A DNA stretch of 64,000 nucleotides from JAEUJM01 sp044221555. Its GTDB lineage: Bacteria; Actinomycetota; Acidimicrobiia; Acidimicrobiales; DATDAH01. The stretch lies in contig JBGAOY010000022.1 of the NCBI GenBank assembly GCA_044221555.1, forward strand, positions 9,187-73,186. Direction: 5' to 3'. Made by a program: the position numbers and the translations under genes. The notes below the pieces were generated by a model. It saw only the letters and a list, made by a program, of their open reading frames with translations. It made no database searches and was not told where the DNA came from. Below are positions 17,388 through 26,069 of the stretch, one piece after another; within the stretch, counting starts at the first letter, position 1, and each line of letters opens with the position of its first letter.

Positions 17388-19397
17388 TCAGGCCCGGCGC
17401 ACGTCGACGGTGGCGTCGTTGAACCGGGCGCCGCCGGCCAGGTCGGACAGGCCGTCGGGCGCGAACACGTTGGCGGTCCACCCGTCGGTGGTGGCCGAGC
17501 ACCACAGGCCCTTGGGCATCACCGCCACCCCCGGACGGACGTCGGTGGCCACCGCGACGGGCACCCGCACCTCGTGGCGCCCATCGGTGACCACGACGGC
17601 GTCGCCGTCGGCCAGGCCCCGATCGGCGGCGTCGGCGGGGTTGAGGCGCACGGCCGGGTCGGGCGGGTCGTACTCGGCGAACATGGAGGTGATCGTGCGG
17701 TTCGTGGCCGGCGTGAGCAGCGTGAGGGGCCCGCCGGCGACGTCGTTGTCGCGGTAGGTCGGCACCCGGTCGGCACCGGCGGCCACCGCGGTCGGTGGCG
17801 CGACCAGCCGGGCGAGGGGTGGGCCGCCGTCGGCGTGGCGGGGGAACACGTCGGCGAACTGCACGAACCCGTCGGCCTGGAGGCGCAGTGGCAGCTCGAA
17901 GCCGCCGAGCAGGGCATCGCGCAGGCGCGTCGGCGACGGATCGAAGCGCTCACCCTCCAGTCCGAGGCGCACGGCCAGGCCGTGGGCCACCTCGTTGTTC
18001 GAGCGGCTCTGACCCACCGGCGGGATGACCGCCGGGGCGTCCTGCACCACGTACGAGCCGTAGCCGCCGACCAGGTCGTCGACCTCGAAGCTGGTGGTGG
18101 CCGGCAGGACGATGTCGGCGAAGCGGGCGGTGTCGGTGAGCACCTGGTCGTGGACGACGGTGAACAGGTCGGTGCGGGACAGGCCCTCGTGCACCCGTGC
18201 CTGGTTGGGGCAGGTGGCCGCCGGGTTGGAGCCCTGCACGAACAGCACCGCGGCGCCGCCGTTCTCGCCGCACAGGACGGCGCCGATCCGGTTCATGTTG
18301 ACCACGCGCCGCCCCGCGTCGGCCGCCGGGGCGACCGGGCCGTCGCCGAAGACCAGCCGGCGCATGGGGCCACCGGTGGCGTCCTCCTTGGGACTGGTGG
18401 AGCCGACCACACCGGTGCCCGGCCGGCCGAACCCGCCCAGCAGTGCCCACAGCGACAGGGTGGCCCGGTGGGCCGAGCCCCCGTTGCGGTTGCGCTCCAT
18501 GCCCCAGCCCACCCGCAGCAGGGGGCGGTCGGCGGTGGCGAGATCGTCCACCAACCCGCTGATCTCGCCGGTCTCGAGGCCGCACACCTCGGCGGCCCGG
18601 TCGAGGGGCCAGGCCCGACAGGCCTCGAGGTACTCGTCGGCGCCCTCGACGTGGGCGTCGACGAAGGCGCGGTCGACGCCGCCACGCCGCTCGAGCTCGG
18701 CGGCCGCGGCCATGGCCAGCACCACGTCGGCCCCGGGGCGCACCGCGAGGTGGCGGTGGGCCTTGCCCGCCAGCGGCGTGCGCCGGGGGTCGATCACCAC
18801 GATGCGCAGGCCGGCCCGCCGGCGCTGCTCGAGCACCGCGGCGAGGTGCGAGTTGGACACCGTGGGGTTCGCCCCCCACACCACCACCAGGTCGCTCCGG
18901 GTCACGTCGGCCGGATCGCCGCTGGGCAGGGCGCCCAGCACCAGGCGCCACGCCTCGCTGGCGGTGGCCGCGCAGATGGTGTCCTCGACCTCGGCGGTGC
19001 CGAGCGCCTCGAACAGCAGCGGCGTCAGTCCCGCCGATGCCAGCACCGCGGCCGACGAGTTGTACAGGTACGGCACCACCGAGCCGGGGCCGTGGTCGGC
19101 GATGGCGGCGCCGATGGCGGCCGCCGTGCGGTCGAGGGCCTCGTCCCAGCCGATCTCCGCGAATTCACCCGAACCCTTGGGCCCGGTGCGGGCCAGGGGG
19201 GTGGTGAGGCGGCCGGGGCCGTGCACCCGCCTGGTCATGCGGCGCACCTTGCGGCAGATCCAGCCGTCGGTGAGCGGGTTGTCGGCCTCGCCCGCGGGCA
19301 CGGCGTCGATGGCGGTGATCAGGTCGCCGTCGACCGTCACCTCGAGGGAGCAGCCGTCGGGGCAGTCGAGCGGGCAGGCGGTGCGCACCTTCGTCAT
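17388..19397 (-). CDS. Molybdopterin-dependent oxidoreductase with N-terminal 4Fe-4S site
   Basis: From the ATG at 19397 the product is about 669 residues of the DMSO reductase superfamily. TACPLDCPDGC followed by GWICRK gives the four cysteines of the N-terminal 4Fe-4S cluster. VVWGANPTVSNSH, VVIDPRRTPLA and QGSNPAATCPNQ are pterin-guanine-dinucleotide binding segments. The C-terminal beta-barrel module is also present. No electron-transfer or membrane-anchor subunit is adjacent and there is no twin-arginine signal, so it should be cytoplasmic. Substrate unknown. The frame extends to 19439, but the nearer ATG directly precedes the conserved domain. Confidence 0.85.
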   Translation of the reverse strand: MTKVRTACPLDCPDGCSLEVTVDGDLITAIDAVPAGEADNPLTDGWICRKVRRMTRRVHGPGRLTTPLARTGPKGSGEFAEIGWDEALDRTAAAIGAAIADHGPGSVVPYLYNSSAAVLASAGLTPLLFEALGTAEVEDTICAATASEAWRLVLGALPSGDPADVTRSDLVVVWGANPTVSNSHLAAVLEQRRRAGLRIVVIDPRRTPLAGKAHRHLAVRPGADVVLAMAAAAELERRGGVDRAFVDAHVEGADEYLEACRAWPLDRAAEVCGLETGEISGLVDDLATADRPLLRVGWGMERNRNGGSAHRATLSLWALLGGFGRPGTGVVGSTSPKEDATGGPMRRLVFGDGPVAPAADAGRRVVNMNRIGAVLCGENGGAAVLFVQGSNPAATCPNQARVHEGLSRTDLFTVVHDQVLTDTARFADIVLPATTSFEVDDLVGGYGSYVVQDAPAVIPPVGQSRSNNEVAHGLAVRLGLEGERFDPSPTRLRDALLGGFELPLRLQADGFVQFADVFPRHADGGPPLARLVAPPTAVAAGADRVPTYRDNDVAGGPLTLLTPATNRTITSMFAEYDPPDPAVRLNPADAADRGLADGDAVVVTDGRHEVRVPVAVATDVRPGVAVMPKGLWCSATTDGWTANVFAPDGLSDLAGGARFNDATVDVRRA

Positions 19398-19456
19398 GCC
19401 CAGAACCCTATGGATCAGCCGGTGGCGGTGCCCGGGCATTGAGCAATCGTGCGAAG

Positions 19457-19503
19457 CCGGCGCAGAATCCGGCGCCGGGCGCCGGGAATTGCGCTGAGTT
19501 CGG
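19457..19503. repeat. 47-bp dispersed palindromic repeat, family B copy 1
   Basis: This element begins CCGGCGCAGAATCCGGCG and ends TTGCGCTGAGTTCGG. An equal-length copy at 37352-37398 matches at about 36 of 47 positions, with the ends best conserved. GCGCA and TGCGC arms allow hairpin formation. It lies between the SRPBCC stop and the molybdopterin oxidoreductase start. Confidence 0.65.
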
Positions 19504-19525
19504 GGTGGTTCGGGTATCGGGCCAG

Positions 19526-19984
19526 TCAGGCGCCCTCGAGCTCGGCCTTCATCCGCTCGAGGGTCGTGCGCATGCCGTTGCGGTTGGTCCTACCGCGGGC
19601 CCGGCCGAGGAGGGCCCAGTAGATCCTGGTGGGCAGGGTGTCGGGCAGACGGAACGACTCGGTGACGTCGGTGCCGCCGCCCTCGGCCGGCGCCAGCTCG
19701 TAGCGCCAGCTGTTCAGCACCTTCCCCTTCGGTCCCACGTCGAAGCCGAAGCGCTCGTCGGGGACCGCGTCGGTGACGACGCACTCCGCCCAGTAGACGG
19801 GCCCCCGCCCGTTGCGCTTCACGTGGCCGCGGAACCGTGCGCCCACCTCGGGGCCCGTGGCGCCGTCCAGCCACTCGGCCTCGAACGTCTCGGGGCTGTA
19901 GCTGCCGATCCTGGTGACGTCGCTGACGAGCTCCCACACCTGTCGAGGCGTGGCGCCGATGTGGACGGTGACCGAGTCGTGCAT
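19526..19984 (-). CDS. SRPBCC family protein (polyketide cyclase/dehydrase-like)
   Basis: This protein of about 152 residues has the START/Bet v1-like opening HDSVTVHIGATPRQVWELVSDV, the conserved start of polyketide-cyclase/dehydrase-type SRPBCC proteins. The strand pattern then leads to a long C-terminal amphipathic helix (TTLERMKAELEGA). Such proteins bind a hydrophobic ligand in a helix-grip cavity; the ligand here is unknown. I favour the ATG at 19984 over a GTG at 19993 because GTAGGG lies at a workable distance upstream. Confidence 0.8.
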   Translation of the reverse strand: MHDSVTVHIGATPRQVWELVSDVTRIGSYSPETFEAEWLDGATGPEVGARFRGHVKRNGRGPVYWAECVVTDAVPDERFGFDVGPKGKVLNSWRYELAPAEGGGTDVTESFRLPDTLPTRIYWALLGRARGRTNRNGMRTTLERMKAELEGA

Positions 19985-20095
19985 GACCGGCACCCTACGG
20001 CGACGTGGTTGCTCGTCGTCGGGCTCAGGCCGGGCAGAGCCAGTCAGGTGATCCTGCCAGCGACTCGGCCACCTCGACCACGCCGCCGGTGACGG

Positions 20096-22558
20096 CTAGC
20101 GGAGGGCGGGCTCGGGCTCGTCGGCACCTTCGCCGGATCCGACGCCGACGCCGGCGCCTGTGCCGTCGCCCGACGGGCCGTGGGCGGGCAGGTCGTCGGC
20201 GGCGTCCTCCAGGTGGCCTTCGACGTCGATGTTCGGCAGGAGCCGGTCGAGCCACCGGGGCAGCCACCAGTTCTTGTCGCCGAGCAGCTCCATGGTGGCG
20301 GGCACCAGCAGCATGCGGACGATGGTGGCGTCGAGCAGGATGGCCGTGGCCAGGCCCACACCCATGAGCTTGACGGTGCGGTCCTGCTCGAGGATGAAGC
20401 TGCCGAAGACGAACACCATGATCGCGGCGGCGGCGGTGATCACCTTCGCGGTGGCGGCCAGGCCGTCGGCGACGGACCGCCGGCTGTCGCCGGTGCGGTG
20501 CCACTCCTCGCGGACGCGGGAGAGCAGGAACACCTCGTAGTCCATGGAGAGGCCGAACACGATGGCGAACAGCATCATCGGCATCCAGGGCTCGATCGGC
20601 GCGGGCTGCACGCCGGTGATGTCGCTGAACCAGCCCCACTGGAACAGGGCCACGATGATGCCGTAGGCCGCGCCGATCGAGAGCAGGTTCATGATCACGG
20701 CCTTGAACGGCACGAGCAGCGACCGGAACACCACCATCAGGAGCAGGAACGACAACAGCAGCACGGCGCCGAAGAAGTAGGGCAACCGCGAGGTGAGGTA
20801 GTCGGAGAAGTCGATGTTCACCGCCACGCTGCCGGTGACCTTCACGTCGACGCCCGCGGCCTGCTCGGCGGGGGGCAGCACGTCGTCACGGAGCCGGTTG
20901 ACCAACTCGGTGGTGGCGGCCTCCTGTGGGCCGGTCGTGGGCACCACGTTCCAGATCGCCGCGGTGGGGTTCGCGGGATCGTTGGGCTGCGCCGGCGACA
21001 CGAAGGCCACCCCGGGGTCGGCCTTCACCGCGTTCTCGACCGCGGCGAGCGAGTCGATGCCGGTGCCGTCCGGAACCTCGGCCACGAGCAGCAGCGGCCC
21101 GTTGAACCCGGCACCGAAGCCCTCCACCAGCAGGTCGTAGGCCTGCTTGGTGCTGGTCTCCTGGGCGAAGTTGCTCTCGTCCGAGAACCCGAGGCGCAGG
21201 CCGAGCACCGGCAGGGCCAGGACGAGCAGGGCCAGGGCGCCCGAGATGGCGCTGATCCAGGGGTGGTGCTGGATGATCCGGCTCCAGCGGTAGGCCGTGG
21301 TCTCGTGGCGCGGCTTCACGGGGCGCCGGGGCACGTCGGACCGGAGGCCCGCGAGCGGCTTGACCCACCGGCCGAGGATGCTGACCAGCAGCGTGAGCGC
21401 GGCGAGCACGAACGCCACCGTGGCCACGGGCGTGACGTTGAGCCCGGTGGCCATGAGGCCGACCGCCACGAGGCCGGCGGCGATGAGGCCCCGCCACCGG
21501 GTGCGCTCCACCTTCTCGCCGGCGAACCCGAGGAGGGCGGGCAGCAGCGTGAGCGACGCCAGCACCGTGACCGCGACCACCGAGGACGCGCCCACGGCGA
21601 GGCCCTGCACGAAGCTGACGCCCATCAACAGCATGCCGAGCAGCGAGATGACCACCGTGATGCCGGCGAAGACCACCGAGCGCCCGGCCGTGTCCATGGC
21701 GATGGCGACGGACTCGCGCGACGTGTGCCCCGCGTGGAGCTGCTCGCGGTAGCGGGTGACGATCAACAGCGCGTAGTCGATGCCCACGCCGAGGCCGATC
21801 ATGACACCGAGGAACGTGGCGAAGTCGGGGATGGTCAAGACGTTGCTGAGCAGGGTGATGACCGCCGAGCCGATGCCGATGCCGAACAGGGCCACGCCGA
21901 GCGGCAGGCCCATGGCCAGCACCGAGCCGAAGGCCAGGATCAGGATGATGATGGCGAACCCGATGCCCAGCACCTCGGAGGACGGGTTCTCGAACTCGGC
22001 GAAGATGAATCCGCCCAGCTCGATGCGAAGGCCGTCGATCTCCGGCGCGTCGCGCAGGATCTGGTCGCGGATCGCACCGGCCTCGGTGAAGTCGATGTCG
22101 TCGGGCATCTCGATGTTGGCGTAGGCGATCTGGCCGGCGTGCTCGCCCTGGGTCGAGATCTGGAGGGCGCCGTCCTCGGTGTACGGGCTCTGCACGCGCG
22201 TGACGTGGTCGAGCGTCGCCACCTCGTCGAACAGGTCCTGCATGGCGGCCTGCACCTCGGGGTCGTCGACGCCCTGGTCGGCCTCGAACACGATGGTGCC
22301 GGTGATGCCGGCGCCCTGGCCGCCGAACTGCTGGTCGAGCAGGTCGAGGCCCTGCTTGGACTCGACGTCGGGCAGGTTGAACTCGTCGCGGAAGGCGTTG
22401 CCGACCACGCCGCCGGCCACGTTGGCGAGGATCAGCGCCACCACCCAGGCGGCCAGGATCCACCGCCGCCGGTCGTGGCAGAACGGCCCGATCCGGGCGA
22501 ACCACCCGAGATCGAGGTCTGGCTCCTGATCGGGACGGGCAGGGGTGTCGACGCTCAC
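20096..22558 (-). CDS. MMPL family RND-type exporter
   Basis: The 820-residue protein has the duplicated MMPL/RND layout. Each half has one transmembrane helix, a large outer loop, then five to six helices. The two halves begin near residues 30 and 430. Conserved helices include GVGIDYALLIVTRYRE and FGLSMDYEVFLLSRVREEW, which carry the Asp-Tyr pair used in proton relay. The start is a GTG with AAGGAG seven bases upstream. Relatives export lipids, siderophores or drugs across the membrane; the cargo here is unknown. The C terminus is acidic and glycine-rich. Confidence 0.9.
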   Translation of the reverse strand: MSVDTPARPDQEPDLDLGWFARIGPFCHDRRRWILAAWVVALILANVAGGVVGNAFRDEFNLPDVESKQGLDLLDQQFGGQGAGITGTIVFEADQGVDDPEVQAAMQDLFDEVATLDHVTRVQSPYTEDGALQISTQGEHAGQIAYANIEMPDDIDFTEAGAIRDQILRDAPEIDGLRIELGGFIFAEFENPSSEVLGIGFAIIILILAFGSVLAMGLPLGVALFGIGIGSAVITLLSNVLTIPDFATFLGVMIGLGVGIDYALLIVTRYREQLHAGHTSRESVAIAMDTAGRSVVFAGITVVISLLGMLLMGVSFVQGLAVGASSVVAVTVLASLTLLPALLGFAGEKVERTRWRGLIAAGLVAVGLMATGLNVTPVATVAFVLAALTLLVSILGRWVKPLAGLRSDVPRRPVKPRHETTAYRWSRIIQHHPWISAISGALALLVLALPVLGLRLGFSDESNFAQETSTKQAYDLLVEGFGAGFNGPLLLVAEVPDGTGIDSLAAVENAVKADPGVAFVSPAQPNDPANPTAAIWNVVPTTGPQEAATTELVNRLRDDVLPPAEQAAGVDVKVTGSVAVNIDFSDYLTSRLPYFFGAVLLLSFLLLMVVFRSLLVPFKAVIMNLLSIGAAYGIIVALFQWGWFSDITGVQPAPIEPWMPMMLFAIVFGLSMDYEVFLLSRVREEWHRTGDSRRSVADGLAATAKVITAAAAIMVFVFGSFILEQDRTVKLMGVGLATAILLDATIVRMLLVPATMELLGDKNWWLPRWLDRLLPNIDVEGHLEDAADDLPAHGPSGDGTGAGVGVGSGEGADEPEPALR

Positions 22559-22821
22559 CTACAGGCTCCTTCGCTCACGGTCACACGGGAGAGACCGACG
22601 TCCGCCCGCAAACTCATCGGTGCTCAGCGGCGCGGGGATCGCCCTCGGCCCCGGCACCCGGCGGAGGCTACCGGGGGCCTCGCCGGTGGACCACCGGATT
22701 GGGGGGCCGTGTGAAGGAGGTCACAGCGCTCTGGCCGGGCGCTCGTGGCGCGCCCTCGTGCGGCCGGTGAGGGCCACCGGGGCCAGGCGCTACGTTGTCC
22801 GCCACCCGCCTGGAGGCACCC

Positions 22822-23991
22822 ATGAGTGGCACCGTCGGCCCGTTGCTCCCCGCGGACGAGCGCTTCGACCACCAGATCGTCGACACCTTCGCCACGGTGG
22901 CGCAGACCGATCCGAGCTGGACCGAGAAGGTGTGCGGCCAGGCGTGCGCACGGGACGGGTCGCTCCAGGTCGCGTTCGGGCTCGGCAAGTACACGAACCG
23001 CGACGTGATGGACGCCTACGCCGGCATCTCGCAGGGCGTCCAGCAACGCACCGTGCGGGCCAGCCGGCGCCTGTCGCTCGACCCGTCGTCCACGGTGATC
23101 GGCCCGATCAGCTACGAGGTGCTGGAGCCGCTGCAGCGGGTGCGGGTCCGCCTCGAGCCCAACGACGTGCAGCCCATCGCCTTCGACCTCACGTTCGAGG
23201 GCAGGGTGCCCTGCTTCGTGGAGGAGCGCGAGGACTGGCGGGTGCCCAGCGGCTACCGCCACCAGGCCCACCAGATCCGCTACCACCAGTCCGGCGTGGG
23301 GTCGGGCTGGGTCGAGGTGGCGGGCGAGCGGACCGAGATCACCCCCGACACGTGGGTGTCCACCCGTGACCACTCCTGGGGGATCCGGCCCGACGTGGGG
23401 GTCCCCGCCCCCGACGTGGAGCACCCCGACCGGCCACCGGGGCTGTCGGTGCTGGCCATCTGGAACCCGGTGCTGCTCACGCGCGACGACGGCAGCCAGT
23501 ACGCGCTGCACCACTACCTGCGTCGCCTCGAGATCCCCGACGTGTACCGCAGCGAGACGTTCCAGGGCGGCATCGAGCACGCGAACGGCCGCAAGGAGCT
23601 GTTCGCCGCCCACGTCCCCGAGATCCGCTTCGATCCGGTGAACCGCCGCTTCCAGGGCGGCCGCTTCGGCTTCACCATGGCCGACGGCACCGCCCGCCCG
23701 GTGGACGTCGAGGTGGTCAGCGACACCGGCTTCCACCTGGGCACCGGGCTCTACCACGGGTTCGACGGCTGGCACCACGGCAGCTTCCGCGGCGTGCTGA
23801 ACCTCGACGGCGAGCACGTGCCCGACTGCAGCGAGCGGGCCTCGGCGGAACGGGTGCACCAGATCCGCGACTGCGTCGTGCGGGTCACCGACCCGGTGGG
23901 CGGCGGGGTGGGCATCGGCAACTGCCAGACGGTGGCGCTCGGCGCCTTCCCCGACTGGGGCCTGCCCACCGCCGACGACTCCTTCCTCTGA
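22822..23991 (+). CDS. CrtC/AttH-like beta-barrel protein (possibly DUF7064/DUF7065), function unknown
   Basis: Start ATG 22822 follows GGAGG by six bases and gives a 389-residue soluble protein. The sequence is rich in strands and aromatic residues, with RDHSWGIRPDVG and YHGFDGWHHGSFRG as conserved-looking motifs. The overall pattern resembles the hydroxyneurosporene-dehydrogenase/AttH-like lipocalin-fold proteins often called hypothetical in actinobacteria; my link to DUF7064/DUF7065 is tentative. It is divergent from the MMPL exporter. The 263-base gap between them holds no gene I can support. Confidence 0.6.
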   Translation: MSGTVGPLLPADERFDHQIVDTFATVAQTDPSWTEKVCGQACARDGSLQVAFGLGKYTNRDVMDAYAGISQGVQQRTVRASRRLSLDPSSTVIGPISYEVLEPLQRVRVRLEPNDVQPIAFDLTFEGRVPCFVEEREDWRVPSGYRHQAHQIRYHQSGVGSGWVEVAGERTEITPDTWVSTRDHSWGIRPDVGVPAPDVEHPDRPPGLSVLAIWNPVLLTRDDGSQYALHHYLRRLEIPDVYRSETFQGGIEHANGRKELFAAHVPEIRFDPVNRRFQGGRFGFTMADGTARPVDVEVVSDTGFHLGTGLYHGFDGWHHGSFRGVLNLDGEHVPDCSERASAERVHQIRDCVVRVTDPVGGGVGIGNCQTVALGAFPDWGLPTADDSFL

Positions 23992-24095
23992 CGCGCCGCT
24001 CGCCACTCTGACGCGCTCCCTCCTCTGACACTCCGCCCCTCCCGCCGATGCGCCGCGCGCACCGTCCGTCGAGCCGGAGGGAATAGCAGTCACCG

Positions 24096-26069
24096 GTGAC
24101 CGCTATGTCCTCCAGTCCGGGTTCGGGGCGGCGAGCGCGGTCCGGCGGGGGCAAGACTGCGGGGGTGACCTCGCCGGTGCATCGACTGCGTGAACGCCAG
24201 GAGTGGACGTTCTTCGGCGTGCTGCCCAAGGCGGCGCCGGGACTGGCCGCCGCGTGGTGGCTGGTGCTGGCGCTTCGGGCCGTGTTGCCCGCCGCCTTCG
24301 CCGTCGCCATGGGCGTGCTGGTGGCCGCCATCGAGGGCGGCACCTCGCTGACGGGGCCGCTCGTGTTGATGGGTGTCGTGTTCCTGCTCCTGCAGGTCGT
24401 GTTCCCGGTCCACGCCGCCATCAGCGCCAACCTCGGCGACCGCACCGCGGCCTGGCTCTACGACCAGCTCACCGACGCCTGTGTCGAGCCACCGGGCATG
24501 GCCCACCTCGAGGACGCCGAGCTGGCCAACGACCTGCAGGTGGCCCGTGACTTCGACCTGGGCATGACCGGTCCGCCGCTGTCGGTGTCGATGGACTTCA
24601 TCGCCCAGGGGCTGGCCCAGATGGCCGCCGGGCTGGTGTCGGCCGCGCTGCTGTTCGGCTTCGCGTGGTGGGCCCCCGTCGTGCTGGCCGGCGGCTGGCT
24701 GTCGACCCACTGGCTGTTGAAGGAGAGCGGCGTCTGGAAGGACCGCAACACCGACGAGGTGCGGGCCGCCCAGCGAGACGCCGACTACGCCTACCGCCTC
24801 GCCGTCGACCCCCCGGCCTCCAAGGAGCTGCGGATGTTCGGCCTGGCCGACTGGACCATCGACCGGTTCATCGCCCGCCGGACGCGCCTGCACGAGCTCC
24901 AGTACGAGGCCACCAAGATGCGTGAGCGTTCGGTGGTCGTCAGCGTGATCGTCGTGGTGGTCGCCAACGCCGTCGTGTTCTGGGCCCTGGCCTCGGCGGT
25001 CATCAGCGGCGAGCTGGACCTGGCCCGGGTGGTGGTCTACGCCCAGGCCGCGTTGGGCACGGCCCTCATCGCCTTCGGGGGGCTCAACTGGGCGCTCGAC
25101 GGCTCGGCCGCCCCGGTGGCCGCGGTGCTGCGGTTGAAGCCGGCCATGGGCCCGATGGGCGACCTGCCGTCCGGCGACCGCCCCGCCGAGGGGCTGCCCA
25201 CCCGTGAGCTGCGCTTCCGGGACGTCACCTTCGCCTATCCGGGCACGGACGGCCCACCGGTGCTCGACGGCTTCGACCTCACGATCCCGGCGGGGTCGTC
25301 GCTGGCGATCGTGGGCCAGAACGGCGCCGGCAAGACGACGCTGGCCAAGCTGCTCTGCCGCCTCTACGACCCCCAGGAGGGCGCGCTCGAGGTGGACGGC
25401 ATCGATGTGCGCGAGCTCGACCTCCACTCGTGGCGCCGCCAGGTCACCGCGGTCTTCCAGGACTTCATCAAGTTCGAGCTGTCGCTGCGCGACAACGTGG
25501 TGCCCCAAGGCCCGAGCGGCCTCTCAGCGCGGGAGGGACGCGGCCCCGTCGGGCACACGGTCGACGGCCGTCCGATCGACGCTGCCGCCCTCGACGACGT
25601 GGTGGGCCAGGCGCTGGCCGACGCCGGCGCGGCCGACCTGGCCGCCCTCGACACGATCCTGGCCAAGGGGTATGAGCAGGGCACCGACCTGTCGGGCGGG
25701 CAGTGGCAGCGGGTGGCGCTGGCCCGAGCACTGGCCGCGGTCCGGCTCGGCGCCGGCGTGGTGCTGCTCGACGAGCCCACCGCGCAGCTCGACGTGCGGG
25801 GCGAGGCCGAGATCTTCGATCGCATCCTCACCGCCTCCAGGCACTGCACGACGATCCTCATCTCGCACCGGTTCTCGACCGTGCGCCACGCGGACCGCAT
25901 CTGCGTGCTCGAGCACGGCCGGGTGATCGAGCTCGGCACCCACGACGAGCTGATGGCCCACGGCGGGCGGTACCGCACGATGTTCGACCTGCAGGCGCAG
26001 CGCTTCGCGGCGGGCCTGCCCGTCGACGAGGACGACGCCGACGTCGAGGAGGTGACCCTCGATGTCTGA
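24096..26069 (+). CDS. ABC exporter half-transporter, permease-ATPase fusion (first of pair)
   Basis: The 657-residue protein has a six-helix permease domain (about residues 40-350) followed by a nucleotide-binding domain. The latter has Walker A GQNGAGKTTLAK, Q-loop FQDFIKFE, an intact signature LSGGQWQRVALARAL, Walker B VVLLDEPTAQLD and an H-loop in ISHRF. An insertion rich in Gly/Ser/Arg sits between the Q-loop region and the signature and resembles a DNA repeat found in the partner gene. The start may be the GTG at 24096, ATG 24105 or GTG 24165. Its end overlaps the next gene by eight bases. Confidence 0.88.
   Translation: MTAMSSSPGSGRRARSGGGKTAGVTSPVHRLRERQEWTFFGVLPKAAPGLAAAWWLVLALRAVLPAAFAVAMGVLVAAIEGGTSLTGPLVLMGVVFLLLQVVFPVHAAISANLGDRTAAWLYDQLTDACVEPPGMAHLEDAELANDLQVARDFDLGMTGPPLSVSMDFIAQGLAQMAAGLVSAALLFGFAWWAPVVLAGGWLSTHWLLKESGVWKDRNTDEVRAAQRDADYAYRLAVDPPASKELRMFGLADWTIDRFIARRTRLHELQYEATKMRERSVVVSVIVVVVANAVVFWALASAVISGELDLARVVVYAQAALGTALIAFGGLNWALDGSAAPVAAVLRLKPAMGPMGDLPSGDRPAEGLPTRELRFRDVTFAYPGTDGPPVLDGFDLTIPAGSSLAIVGQNGAGKTTLAKLLCRLYDPQEGALEVDGIDVRELDLHSWRRQVTAVFQDFIKFELSLRDNVVPQGPSGLSAREGRGPVGHTVDGRPIDAAALDDVVGQALADAGAADLAALDTILAKGYEQGTDLSGGQWQRVALARALAAVRLGAGVVLLDEPTAQLDVRGEAEIFDRILTASRHCTTILISHRFSTVRHADRICVLEHGRVIELGTHDELMAHGGRYRTMFDLQAQRFAAGLPVDEDDADVEEVTLDV

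Noticed and set aside
23992..24095. CTCTGACGCG repeats downstream of the CrtC/AttH-like gene
   Set aside because: Three short, irregular copies over about 50 bases; spacing and sequence vary too much to call a site.
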